Origin: Thermoleophilia bacterium | Lineage (GTDB): Bacteria; Actinomycetota; Thermoleophilia; Gaiellales; Gaiellaceae | NCBI GenBank assembly: GCA_025936595.1 | Contig: JAICTB010000034.1 | Location: 1 to 13,487, forward strand | Length of the DNA stretch: 13,487 nucleotides | Direction of reading: 5' to 3' | Shown: positions 1 to 6,066 of the stretch, piece after piece | Position numbering within the stretch: position 1 is the first letter of the stretch | Layout of the letters: every line of letters begins with the position of its first letter | Made by a program: the position numbers and the translations under genes | Notes under the pieces: generated by a model | Databases searched by the model: none | Seen by the model: the letters and a program-made list of their open reading frames with translations, nothing else | What the model was told of the DNA's origin: nothing

Positions 1-35
1 AGCAGGTTGAACCCGATCAGCTTGCGAAGTTTCAT
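1..35 (-). CDS. N-terminus of unidentified gene downstream of coxB (partial)
   Basis: On the minus strand an ATG at 35-33 overlaps the TGA stop of coxB in the ATGA arrangement, and the frame stays open to the window edge (MKLRKLIGFNLL). Only twelve codons are visible. The 4-nt overlap and the position after a cytochrome oxidase subunit II gene suggest a translationally coupled oxidase or respiratory-operon member, possibly subunit I or a small membrane subunit. The residues seen do not identify it. Confidence 0.5.
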   Translation of the reverse strand, partial: MKLRKLIGFNL

Positions 36-865
36 CCTGCGCGCGCCTCCGGGTCGGGTGAATACGACGGCGCGTACTTCGGGAGGTACTTCTGCACGGG
101 CGTGAACGCCTGCCGCTGTTGCGCAATCCACGTCGCGAACTGCGCGCCACCGACGACGCGGCCGGTGTCGAACATGTAGCCGTGCCAGAGCCCGCAGAGC
201 TCGGCGCATCGCACCTGGAACGTGCCCGTCTTCTTCGGCTTCACGAACGCGACGTTGTCGACGCCCGGGTTCGCATCCGCCTTGACACCGAGCTCATACG
301 CCCAGAAGGAATGGATCGCGTCGAGCGAGGTCACATGGAACGCGATCTGCCGACCGACGGGCAGCACGAGTTGCGCCGTCTCGACACCGCCGTACGTCGG
401 ATAGCGGTAGGTGAACTCCCACTGCTGCGCGATCACTTGTACTGGCAACACGCTGCCGCCCGGCTTCGTCAGCGGGCTCGGGCCCGAGCCGCCACCGGAG
501 CCGTTCGAGGCGAGCAGCTCCGCCGAGCCGAAGATTGCAAGGAAGAGGATGGCGATAGTCGTCGTGGCGAGCCACGCGATCTGCGACGGCAGGTGACCGT
601 GGATCGCTGGGCCGTCGCGCAACTCCTCCCCGCTCCGGGCGCGGAACGTGAACACCGCATAGAGGATGTAGACGATGATGAACACGGTGAACGGCGTCAT
701 CACGACGAGCAGCACCGTGTTGTCGTGGACCTGCGACGAGCCGGCGTTCGTGCGCTTGCCCGGCGGCATGTTCGGTCCGAGCACGAAGATGACGAGCGGC
801 AGGACAATCGCCGTGCCGATCACGGTCAGCGCCGCGATGCGCCCCGCATGGCCGCGGAGGTTCAT
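32..865 (-). CDS. coxB: Cytochrome c oxidase subunit II (CuA-containing)
   Basis: This subunit II of a haem-copper oxidase passes electrons from cytochrome c, or another donor, through the dinuclear CuA centre to subunit I. The 277-residue product has hydrophobic helices near 10-30, 50-74 and 95-113, then a periplasmic-side cupredoxin domain from about residue 140. All CuA ligands are present: H185, then C220, E222, C224, H228 and M231 in the CAELCGLWHGYM motif. The usual subunit II has two helices, so the first one may be a signal segment or a real extra helix. A Gly/Ser-rich linker lies at 121-137. The ATG start lies 9 nt after the stop of the upstream cupredoxin gene, with only a weak ribosome-binding sequence, so the two are probably co-transcribed and coupled. 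The family is certain; the oxidase subtype cannot be told from this subunit alone. Confidence 0.93.
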   Translation of the reverse strand: MNLRGHAGRIAALTVIGTAIVLPLVIFVLGPNMPPGKRTNAGSSQVHDNTVLLVVMTPFTVFIIVYILYAVFTFRARSGEELRDGPAIHGHLPSQIAWLATTTIAILFLAIFGSAELLASNGSGGGSGPSPLTKPGGSVLPVQVIAQQWEFTYRYPTYGGVETAQLVLPVGRQIAFHVTSLDAIHSFWAYELGVKADANPGVDNVAFVKPKKTGTFQVRCAELCGLWHGYMFDTGRVVGGAQFATWIAQQRQAFTPVQKYLPKYAPSYSPDPEARAG

Positions 866-874
866 GCGCGCGTC

Positions 875-1549
875 TCAGACGACATTGACGAACCCGTCCA
901 TGTAGCCGATCGTCTGCATCGGGCCGCCGAAGCCGTAGTAGAAGCCGGCGGCGCACGGCACGAAGCATTGCCAGCGGTAATGCCCGGGCTTGCCGGTCCG
1001 GAAGCTGAAGGTGACGGTCTTGTGCGCCATCGAGACGTCGCACGGCGCGTACTCGCACTGGTTCTTGTCGTCGTCACCGATGCCGAGGATCGGAACGATC
1101 ACGTTGAATGCGGGGATCGCAAACGTGTGCGATGCGGTGTCCGGGTCGAGCACCTTCATCGGCTTGCCATCGACCTTGAATCTGTCGCCGTCGAGTAGGC
1201 CGCGCGCCTGCGCCAGGAACGGATTGCGCAGGCCGCTCTGGCCGTCGTAGTTGTAGATCGTCACGTGCACGACGGCGTTCGCCGGCAGCGTCCACACGGT
1301 CGACCGGTGCCACGTGCCGTTCTCGCGGACGAGGTAGGAAACCCAGTTCTTGTTCGGCGAGAGCTTCGACCCGACCGCTGCGACGGTCTGCAGCGTGAGG
1401 TTTGCCGTCGGGCGCGTCGCCGCCTTGGCCGACGGGATCGTGTAGGGCGTCGGCCCGCCGGTGAGGAAGGTGACGTACGCGCCGATCAGGATCGCAACGA
1501 CCGCAACCGAGCCGACGACGGCGACGAGCTTCTTCGCGGTGGCGCTCAC
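875..1549 (-). CDS. CuA-like cupredoxin, cytochrome oxidase subunit II paralogue
   Basis: A 224-residue exported or membrane-anchored protein with one N-terminal hydrophobic helix (about 8-30) and a cupredoxin-like C-terminal half. H141 (SHTFAIP) and the C195-x3-C199 pair in HYRWQCFVPCAAGF line up with the CuA loop of subunit II, but the ligand His expected four residues after the second Cys is Phe203. A Met (M211) follows later. A further Cys pair, C165 and C170, could form a disulfide or bind metal. The start is GTG at 1549-1547; no other start follows the in-frame stop at 1606-1604. It is first in the operon with coxB, 9 nt upstream of it. It could be an auxiliary oxidase subunit, a copper-delivery protein or a single-copper electron carrier. 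Its fold and location are reasonably clear; its function is inferred. Confidence 0.75.
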   Translation of the reverse strand: MSATAKKLVAVVGSVAVVAILIGAYVTFLTGGPTPYTIPSAKAATRPTANLTLQTVAAVGSKLSPNKNWVSYLVRENGTWHRSTVWTLPANAVVHVTIYNYDGQSGLRNPFLAQARGLLDGDRFKVDGKPMKVLDPDTASHTFAIPAFNVIVPILGIGDDDKNQCEYAPCDVSMAHKTVTFSFRTGKPGHYRWQCFVPCAAGFYYGFGGPMQTIGYMDGFVNVV

Positions 1550-1557
1550 GAGCGCCG

Positions 1558-1586
1558 GATATATCGTGCGACAAAGAGCCCGCCAA
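1558..1586 (-). promoter_or_regulatory. Putative sigma-70-type promoter of the cupredoxin-coxB operon (leaderless)
   Basis: Read on the minus strand, TTGGCG (1586-1581) and TATATC (1563-1558) are separated by exactly 17 nt. The -10 element ends 8 nt before the GTG start codon at 1549, so the expected transcription start falls on or next to the GTG. The mRNA would be leaderless, which is common in actinobacteria. No Shine-Dalgarno sequence is present, in agreement with this. Confidence 0.55.
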
Positions 1587-1590
1587 GCTT

Positions 1591-1623
1591 TGTGACCGAA
1601 TTGTCATTTTGGGGTCATCTCGC
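1591..1623 (+). promoter_or_regulatory. Three 11-bp-phased repeats, candidate response-regulator operator
   Basis: Three units begin at 1591 (TGTGACC), 1602 (TGTCATT) and 1613 (GGTCATC), spaced exactly 11 bp apart, about one helical turn. OmpR/PhoB-family regulators bind head-to-tail on direct repeats with this spacing. The array lies between the divergent cupredoxin-coxB operon and the response-regulator gene, upstream of a weak TAGGGT (1631-1636) that could be the regulator gene's -10 element. The array is seen in the sequence; binding by the adjacent regulator is inferred. Confidence 0.4.
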
Positions 1624-1646
1624 CGCGTTGTAGGGTCCGGCCGCGG

Positions 1647-2309
1647 ATGCGGATCCTGGTCATCGAGGACGAACCCCGGATCCTCGGGTTCCTGCAGGTC
1701 GGGCTCGAGGCCGAGGGCTTTGCGGTCGACGGCGCCGTCGACGGGATCGACGGCTACGCACTTGCCCGCGGCGAGAGCTACGAGCTCGTGATCCTCGACC
1801 TGCGGCTACCGAGGCTCGACGGCCTGCGGGTGCTCGAGGAGCTGCGCCGCTGCCGGCCGGAGCTGCCGGTGCTCATCCTCTCTGCGCGCAGCGACCTGCC
1901 GACCAAGCTCGAGAGCTTCCGTCTCGGCGCGACCGACTATCTCTCGAAGCCGTTCTCGTTCGACGAGCTCGTCGCACGTGTGCGCGTGCACCTCCGACAT
2001 ACGAGCGAAGACGACGCGTCCATCGTTCGTGTCGGAGGGGTCGAGCTCGACCTCGCGCGTCGCCGCGTCACCGTAGACGGAGTCACCACGCATCTCTCCG
2101 ACCGCGAGTTCAGGCTCCTCTACCACCTCGTCTCGCACGCGGGAAAGATCGTGAGCCGCGAACGGCTGCTGTCGGAGGTCTGGGGGTACAGCTTCGATCC
2201 GGGTTCGAACGTCGTCGACGTTTGCATCCGGCGGCTCCGCAAGAAGCTCGGCCCCGCATCCCCGATCGAAACGGTGCGGCATGCGGGTTACCGGCTGGCT
2301 GTCGCCTAG
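1647..2309 (+). CDS. OmpR/PhoB-family response regulator
   Basis: A 220-residue two-component response regulator. The receiver domain (1-115) has the acidic pocket E7/D8, the phospho-acceptor D51 in VILDLRLPRLDG, the switch residue S79 and K101 in SKPF. The winged-helix DNA-binding domain (about 125-218) ends with the family's typical VVDVCIRRLRKKL and ETVRHAGYRL segments. The ATG has no convincing Shine-Dalgarno sequence, and the nearest -10-like TAGGGT ends about 10 nt upstream, so the transcript may be nearly leaderless. The kinase gene starts inside its last codons with a 29-nt overlap, so the two form a coupled pair. It diverges from the oxidase operon, making that operon and its own promoter plausible targets. 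The physiological signal cannot be read from the sequence. Confidence 0.93.
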   Translation: MRILVIEDEPRILGFLQVGLEAEGFAVDGAVDGIDGYALARGESYELVILDLRLPRLDGLRVLEELRRCRPELPVLILSARSDLPTKLESFRLGATDYLSKPFSFDELVARVRVHLRHTSEDDASIVRVGGVELDLARRRVTVDGVTTHLSDREFRLLYHLVSHAGKIVSRERLLSEVWGYSFDPGSNVVDVCIRRLRKKLGPASPIETVRHAGYRLAVA

Positions 2310-3390
2310 CGCGCTCGACGTCGCGTGGGGCGCGCTGTCCGTCGCGTGCCTCGGCGTCATGATCGCCTCCCCCGCGTGGGAGACGATTCCGTTCCACGTC
2401 ATCTGGATCAGCATCACGCTGCTCTACGGATTCCGGGTCTGGTCGATCGCGAAGACCTCCGTGATACTCGCCGCGGTCGTGATCGCAACAGGCGCGTCGA
2501 TCATGGCCGACGCATTCGACGGATCCCAGCTGTGGGGCGAGCTCTTCGAGGTGCCACTGATGTCGGCGATGTTCCTCGCGATGGTGTGGCACGCGCGGCG
2601 GCGCCAGCAGGCGCTGCGCATCGTAGAGGCGCTCGCCGACGACCGCGCCTCGCTGCTCGAGCAGGAAGAGCGACTGCTTCACAACGTCTCGCACGAGCTC
2701 CGCACTCCCGTCACGATCGCGCGCGGCCATCTCGAGCTGCTCGCCCGACGGCTCGAGGAAGAGCAGCCCGAGCTCGGAGTCGCGTTCGACGAGCTGGCGC
2801 GGATCGAGCAGATCGTCGACCGCCTGTTGCTCCTCGCCCGCGCGGAGCGGTCCGACCTGATCGTGCCAAGCGACGTGGCGCTCCTCCCGTTCCTCGAAGA
2901 AGTCTTCATGCGCTGGGCCGGCGTCGCTCCGCGCGCGTGGCGGCTCGGCGCCGTCGTCGACGTCACCCTGCGCGTCGACGAGACGTGGCTGCGCGCGGCG
3001 CTCGACGCGATCCTCGAGAACGCGGTGCACCACACGCCGGACTACTCGCGGATCGAGCTGTCGGCGCACGGCGAGGAGGACGTCGTGGTCATCTCCGTCG
3101 AGGACGAGGGCGTCGGGATCGCCGACGACGACCTGTCGATGATCTTCGAGCGGTTCGCCCGCTCCGATGAGTCCCGGTCGCAGCGCGCGCGCGGCGCCGG
3201 CCTCGGCCTCTCGATCGTGAGCGCAATCACCAGGGTGCACGGCGGCTCGTGCACCGCCCGCAGCCGCGAGGGCCGCGGCTCGGTCTTCGAGCTGCGTTTT
3301 CCACTCTCGCAGGCTTCGCACGCCGACATCGAGTCGGCCACGGATCCCGTGCCTCTGGCGCCTCCGGAGCTCTCCTCCGGATCTGCTTGA
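2281..3390 (+). CDS. Membrane sensor histidine kinase
   Basis: A 369-residue HisKA/HATPase kinase partnered with the preceding regulator. Four hydrophobic helices (about 11-30, 38-53, 59-75 and 89-103) with very short loops make up the sensor half, and there is no extracytoplasmic domain or obvious HAMP. A signal within or near the membrane is therefore likely. The H-box is HNVSHELRTP with H138 as the phosphorylated residue. The N-box has N247 (ILENAVHHTP), the G1 box is VEDEGVGI (273-280), the F box is FERFAR and the G2 box is GAGLGL (305-310). All catalytic boxes are intact. The ATG lies within the end of the regulator gene. dnaX begins only 8 nt after its stop, so read-through into dnaX is possible. 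Confidence 0.92.
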   Translation: MRVTGWLSPSALDVAWGALSVACLGVMIASPAWETIPFHVIWISITLLYGFRVWSIAKTSVILAAVVIATGASIMADAFDGSQLWGELFEVPLMSAMFLAMVWHARRRQQALRIVEALADDRASLLEQEERLLHNVSHELRTPVTIARGHLELLARRLEEEQPELGVAFDELARIEQIVDRLLLLARAERSDLIVPSDVALLPFLEEVFMRWAGVAPRAWRLGAVVDVTLRVDETWLRAALDAILENAVHHTPDYSRIELSAHGEEDVVVISVEDEGVGIADDDLSMIFERFARSDESRSQRARGAGLGLSIVSAITRVHGGSCTARSREGRGSVFELRFPLSQASHADIESATDPVPLAPPELSSGSA

Positions 3391-3398
3391 ATCGACCT

Positions 3399-4973
3399 GT
3401 GGCCGCCCTCTACCGGAAGTACCGCCCTCAGACGTTCGCGGACGTCGTCGGGCAGGAGCCGGTCGTGCGCACGCTCACGAACGCGATCGAGCAGGGAAAG
3501 GTGCGCCAGGCCTACCTCTTCGCCGGGCCGCGCGGCACCGGCAAGACGTCGCTCGCGCGCATCCTCGCCAAGTCCGTGAACTGCGCGCACGGGCCGACCG
3601 CGACGCCCGACGGCACCTGCCACGCCTGCGTGGCGATCGCGAGCGGCACCTCGCTCGACGTGATCGAGATGGATGCGGCTTCGCAGCGCGGCATCGACGA
3701 CATCCGCGATATCCGCGACCGGGTCGTGCTGCAGCCGGTCGAAGGGCAATACAAGGTCTATATCCTCGACGAGGCGCATCAGCTCACCGACGCTGCGTGG
3801 AACGCGCTGCTGAAGCTGATCGAGGAGCCCCCGCCCCATCTGCTCTTCATCTTCTGCACGACGGAGCTTCAGAAGGTGCTGCCCACCGTCCGCTCGCGCT
3901 GCCAGACGTTCGTCTTCCAGCGGCCGCGGCTGCCCGACCTGATCGGGAAGCTGCGCCTGATCGCGGACGCCGAGCGGATCGACGTGCCGGACACGGCGCT
4001 CGCGCTCGTCGCGCGGAGCGGCCGCGGTGCCTATCGCGACGCCGAGTCGACGCTCGACCAGCTCGCGTCGGCGACGGGCGGGACGATCACGGTGCAGGAC
4101 GTGCTGCAGCTGCTCGGCGCCGTCGAGGACGAGGTGCTGTTCCGGCTCTGCGACCTCGTCGTCGAGAGCGACACGGCCGGCGCGCTCGTCTTCCTCGAGG
4201 AGCTCTCCGAACAGGGGCAGGATCTCGGGCGACTCGTCACCGACCTGCTCGAGCACCTGCGCCATCTGCTGCTCGTGCAGCACATGCACGACGTGCCGGA
4301 CTCGCTGCCCGTCACCGATGAGACGCGCGAGCGGCTGCGCGAGCAGGCGAACCAGCTGCCGGCTGCAACCGTCGTCCGCCTGATCGACCTGCTCGCCGTC
4401 GCGATCGACGACATGCGCCAGGGCGGCGACCCGCGGCTCCCGTTCGAGCTCGCGCTCGTGAAGGTCACCCGACCTGCCGCCGACCTGTCGCGCGAGGGCC
4501 TCGCATTTCGCCTCGATCGGTTGGAGCAGGGACATTCCGCGCCTCGCGAAACGCCGGTAGCGAGCGCGAAGGAGGACGCGGAACCGCGGCAAGATCCAAC
4601 CGCGGAACCTCTGCGCGTGGAATTGGAGCAGCTACAGGAAGCGTGGCGCAGGACGATCCTGCCCGCGGTCGAGCAGCGCTCGATCCCGATCGGGCAGACG
4701 CTCGGCGAGGCGCGGCCCGCCGCACTCGCCGGCGACACGCTGACGCTCGAGTTCCCGCCCACGGCGGCGTTCCACCTCCGCGTCGCCGCGGATCCGAAGA
4801 ACGCGACGATGCTGCGCGAGGCGCTGTACGAGGTGACGGGCCGCAAGCTCGCGGTGGAGTTCGAGCTCGGCGAAAAGGGAAGCGCTGTACCGGAGGACGA
4901 CGGTCCGACGAGCGAGGCGGATGTTCTCGAGCTGGTGAAGAACACCTTCGACGCGAGGGAGCTGGATCAATGA
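3399..4973 (+). CDS. dnaX: DNA polymerase III gamma/tau subunit
   Basis: This is the clamp-loader ATPase that loads the sliding clamp and organises the replicative polymerase. I place the start at the GTG giving MAALYRKYRPQTF, which matches the conserved DnaX N-terminus; longer in-frame versions run into the kinase gene. A TTG at 3387 is a weaker alternative. The 524-residue protein has Walker A GPRGTGKT (43-50), Walker B/DEAH at 124-127, sensor-1 CTTE and the SRC arginine-finger motif at 166-168. The zinc site has C62, C74 and C77, but the residue between P70 and G72 that is normally the second Cys is Asp71. The C-terminal part is short compared with E. coli tau, and no A-rich slippery sequence was seen, so one product is likely. 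The stop overlaps the ybaB start (ATGA). Confidence 0.93.
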   Translation: MAALYRKYRPQTFADVVGQEPVVRTLTNAIEQGKVRQAYLFAGPRGTGKTSLARILAKSVNCAHGPTATPDGTCHACVAIASGTSLDVIEMDAASQRGIDDIRDIRDRVVLQPVEGQYKVYILDEAHQLTDAAWNALLKLIEEPPPHLLFIFCTTELQKVLPTVRSRCQTFVFQRPRLPDLIGKLRLIADAERIDVPDTALALVARSGRGAYRDAESTLDQLASATGGTITVQDVLQLLGAVEDEVLFRLCDLVVESDTAGALVFLEELSEQGQDLGRLVTDLLEHLRHLLLVQHMHDVPDSLPVTDETRERLREQANQLPAATVVRLIDLLAVAIDDMRQGGDPRLPFELALVKVTRPAADLSREGLAFRLDRLEQGHSAPRETPVASAKEDAEPRQDPTAEPLRVELEQLQEAWRRTILPAVEQRSIPIGQTLGEARPAALAGDTLTLEFPPTAAFHLRVAADPKNATMLREALYEVTGRKLAVEFELGEKGSAVPEDDGPTSEADVLELVKNTFDARELDQ

Positions 4974-5290
4974 GCTTCGACATGAACGCACTCATGAAGC
5001 AGGCGCAGGAGATGCAGGCGCAGATGCAAGAGATGCAGGAGGAGGCGGCGAAGGAGACGGCCGAGGCGTCGGCGGGCGGCGGCATGGTCACCGTCGTCGC
5101 GACGGCCGGCGGCGAGATCAAGGAGCTGCGCATCGACCCGAAGGCGATCGATCCCTCCGATCCCGAGCTGCTCGCGGACATGGTGATGGCCGCGACGAAC
5201 GAAGCACTGCGCGCCGCGCACGCGAAGGTCGAGGCGAAGATGAAGAACCTCCTGCCGCCCGATCTCGGCGGCCTCCTCCCCGGTCTCTGA
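4970..5290 (+). CDS. ybaB: YbaB/EbfC family nucleoid-associated protein
   Basis: A 106-residue DNA-binding protein of the YbaB/EbfC family, which forms small dimers that coat DNA and is almost always found between dnaX and recR. The N-terminal third is a Met/Gln/Glu-rich helix (MNALMKQAQEMQAQMQEMQ), followed by the conserved beta region (GGGMVTVVATAGGEIKELRI) and the DPELLADMV..A.NEAL helix. The ATG overlaps the dnaX TGA as ATGA, with an AGGGAG ribosome-binding sequence about 10 nt upstream. An in-frame upstream extension is only a shadow of dnaX. Confidence 0.93.
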   Translation: MSFDMNALMKQAQEMQAQMQEMQEEAAKETAEASAGGGMVTVVATAGGEIKELRIDPKAIDPSDPELLADMVMAATNEALRAAHAKVEAKMKNLLPPDLGGLLPGL

Positions 5291-5300
5291 GCGACCTCTA

Positions 5301-5588
5301 CTGGACGAGAACTTCGTCGCGAAGCTGCTCGACGTCGGGTCGGAGCTCAGCTTTCCGGCGGGCCATGTCGTCGTCTCGCCGGAGGAGCCGCGTGACGGGT
5401 TGCTCCTGGTGATGCAGGGCGTCCTCACGGTGGAGTCATCGGCGGGCGAGGACGAGCGCGGCCCCGGCAACGTGATCGGGCAGTGGGAGCGGCTCGACGG
5501 CAGCGATGACGTGCGCGTGGTCGCGCAGACCGACGTGCGGCTCGTTGCGGTCGACCGCGCCGCGTGGGAAACCGCGCAGGCGGGCTAG
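5301..5588 (+). CDS. Cyclic-nucleotide-binding-like small protein, apparently CTG start
   Basis: The frame has clear coding bias and encodes a small beta-rich jelly-roll resembling the cAMP-binding (cNMP/RmlC) fold: ELSFPAGHVVV, then DGLLLVMQGVLTVES, GNVIGQWERLDG and VRLVAVDRAAW. From the upstream in-frame stop at 5241-5243 to residue 33 of the proposed protein there is no ATG, GTG or TTG. The first plausible initiator is CTG at 5301, 10 nt after the ybaB stop, where coupling to ybaB could help. It gives 95 residues. TTG at 5400 would remove the first strands. It has no DNA-binding domain, so it may be a ligand-sensing partner or a degenerate remnant. No cAMP-phosphate-binding Arg motif is obvious. 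Confidence 0.5.
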   Translation: MDENFVAKLLDVGSELSFPAGHVVVSPEEPRDGLLLVMQGVLTVESSAGEDERGPGNVIGQWERLDGSDDVRVVAQTDVRLVAVDRAAWETAQAG

Positions 5589-5590
5589 AG

Positions 5591-5611
5591 GCTCGGGCCA
5601 GAAGCTCGGGC
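5591..5611 (+). repeat. Short direct repeat between convergent stop codons
   Basis: GCTCGGGC occurs at 5591-5598 and again at 5604-5611, 13 bp apart, filling the 22-bp gap between the stop of the cyclic-nucleotide-binding-like gene (+) and the stop of the mini-lipoprotein (-). No T-tract follows, so an intrinsic terminator is not supported. Confidence 0.4.
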
Positions 5612-5700
5612 TAGTACCCGCCGCCGCCCTTGCCGCAGGCCGTCAAAAGCAGCGGCAAGGCGACAAGCAGCGCGACGAGAAATGCGGTGATCCTGGGCAT
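5611..5700 (-). CDS. Mini-lipoprotein of 29 residues
   Basis: On the minus strand an ATG at 5700-5698 opens a 29-residue frame ending at TAG. It has a basic start (MPR), a hydrophobic core (ITAFLVALLVALPLLL) and a lipobox LTAC with the lipid-modified Cys at 22. After processing, the mature peptide would be only eight residues, CGKGGGGY. Signal-peptidase-II substrates this small exist, for example entericidin-like peptides, but I do not recognise this one. There is no strong ribosome-binding sequence. A perfect 6-bp inverted repeat, TCCTGG and CCAGGA (5691-5696 and 5702-5707), brackets the start codon. It could be the remnant of a longer lipoprotein or a chance frame, although the complete lipobox argues otherwise. 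Confidence 0.5.
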   Translation of the reverse strand: MPRITAFLVALLVALPLLLTACGKGGGGY

Positions 5701-5740
5701 ACCAGGACCTACGGGACACCAAGGGCCGCGGTTTTCGCCA

Positions 5741-5783
5741 CCGTTTCGTACCAGTGGCTGCCACCGGACTGGTCTCGAAACGG
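5741..5783. repeat. Bulged hairpin, 8 + 6 bp arms
   Basis: CCGTTTCG (5741-5748) pairs with CGAAACGG (5776-5783), and ACCAGT (5750-5755) pairs with ACTGGT (5768-5773), with a 1/2-nt bulge between the two helices and a 12-nt loop. It lies 41-83 nt upstream of the mini-lipoprotein start, so it would sit in that gene's leader if transcribed on the minus strand. There is no T-tract on either side, which weakens a terminator reading. Confidence 0.55.
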
Positions 5784-5863
5784 CAGGGGTCGGATCCTTC
5801 TCTGAGCAGGTGCTTTGTGCGGCGGTTACAGATCTGTGACGAAGCCTTTTCGATCTCGCGCGC

Positions 5864-6039
5864 GTGTCTGGAGCTCGTCTCACAATGACGCCCGTTGATC
5901 TGGGTGCGCTGCGCGGTGCGAGGCAAGGACGCAGGGAGCCCCGATAGCCGAAGCTATCGGGGCGACTGAGGACACAGCCTCGTGCCGCGCAGGGCGGCCA
6001 GGCGACATGGCTGGTCATTGTGAGATGAGCTCCAGACAC
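5864..6039 (+). repeat. 176-bp inverted-repeat element, candidate structured RNA or MITE-like repeat
   Basis: The outer arms, 5864-5889 and 6014-6039, are 26-nt inverted repeats that differ at one position, and that difference would be a G-U pair in RNA. Inside, after a partly unpaired zone, 5910-5923 pairs with 5977-5990 (GCGCGG and CGAGGC blocks with a 2-nt mismatch). Then comes a symmetric 14/14-nt internal loop that is purine-rich on both sides (AAGGACGCAGGGAG and CGACTGAGGACACA), and a perfect 10-bp apical stem CCCCGATAGC/GCTATCGGGG closed by CGAA. The plus strand folds into one long interrupted hairpin. Purine richness on both sides of the loop suggests function as plus-strand RNA. It matches no RNA family I can name. 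It may be a non-autonomous mobile repeat, though I see no target-site duplication. Confidence 0.65.
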
Positions 6040-6066
6040 CGGGCATGTCCGGACGGGGCGGGCACA

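Larger units (their letters stand above)
5701..6066. other. 366-bp gene-free stretch with hairpins, upstream of recR
   Basis: No convincing coding frame covers this interval. It holds a bulged hairpin (5741-5783), a 10-bp palindrome ACAGATCTGT (5828-5837), a 176-bp inverted-repeat element (5864-6039) and a small hairpin CCGGG/TCCGG (6039-6052), followed by the GGGGCGGG ribosome-binding-like run (6054-6061) of recR. In-frame ATGs inside it, such as the one at 6007, lie within the inverted repeat and do not extend RecR in any family-like way. The interval separates recR from dnaX-ybaB, which are usually contiguous with it. Confidence 0.75.

Noticed and set aside
119..1198. 359-codon plus-strand frame opposite coxB and the cupredoxin
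   Set aside because: It is Arg/Asp/Glu-rich with no family features, and is antisense to genes with clear metal-binding motifs.
3042..4592. Long antisense open frame opposite dnaX and the kinase
   Set aside because: It is a low-complexity Arg/Glu/Asp-rich shadow in high-GC DNA, with no domain, and lies opposite well-supported genes.
4860..4900. Programmed frameshift in dnaX at GAAAAGGGAAG
   Set aside because: There is no A-AAA-AAG heptamer and no downstream pseudoknot-like stem. The frame simply continues to a normal stop.
4988..5045. Tandem repeats in the ybaB N-terminus
   Set aside because: The CAGGAGATG-like units reflect the Gln/Glu/Met helix normal for this family, not a DNA repeat.
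5591..5611. Intrinsic terminator between the convergent genes
   Set aside because: It is a direct repeat, not an inverted one, and has no T-tract.
5828..5837. Palindrome ACAGATCTGT as an operator
   Set aside because: At 10 bp, standing alone with no repeat or promoter in register, it could occur by chance.
5864..6039. SRP (4.5S) RNA, often near dnaX and recR
   Set aside because: The conserved apical domain (GGAAG-type tetraloop region and asymmetric loop) is absent.
6007..6066. Longer RecR starting at ATG 6007
   Set aside because: The added residues come from the inverted repeat and do not resemble RecR. ATG 6067 gives the standard length and has a ribosome-binding-like sequence.
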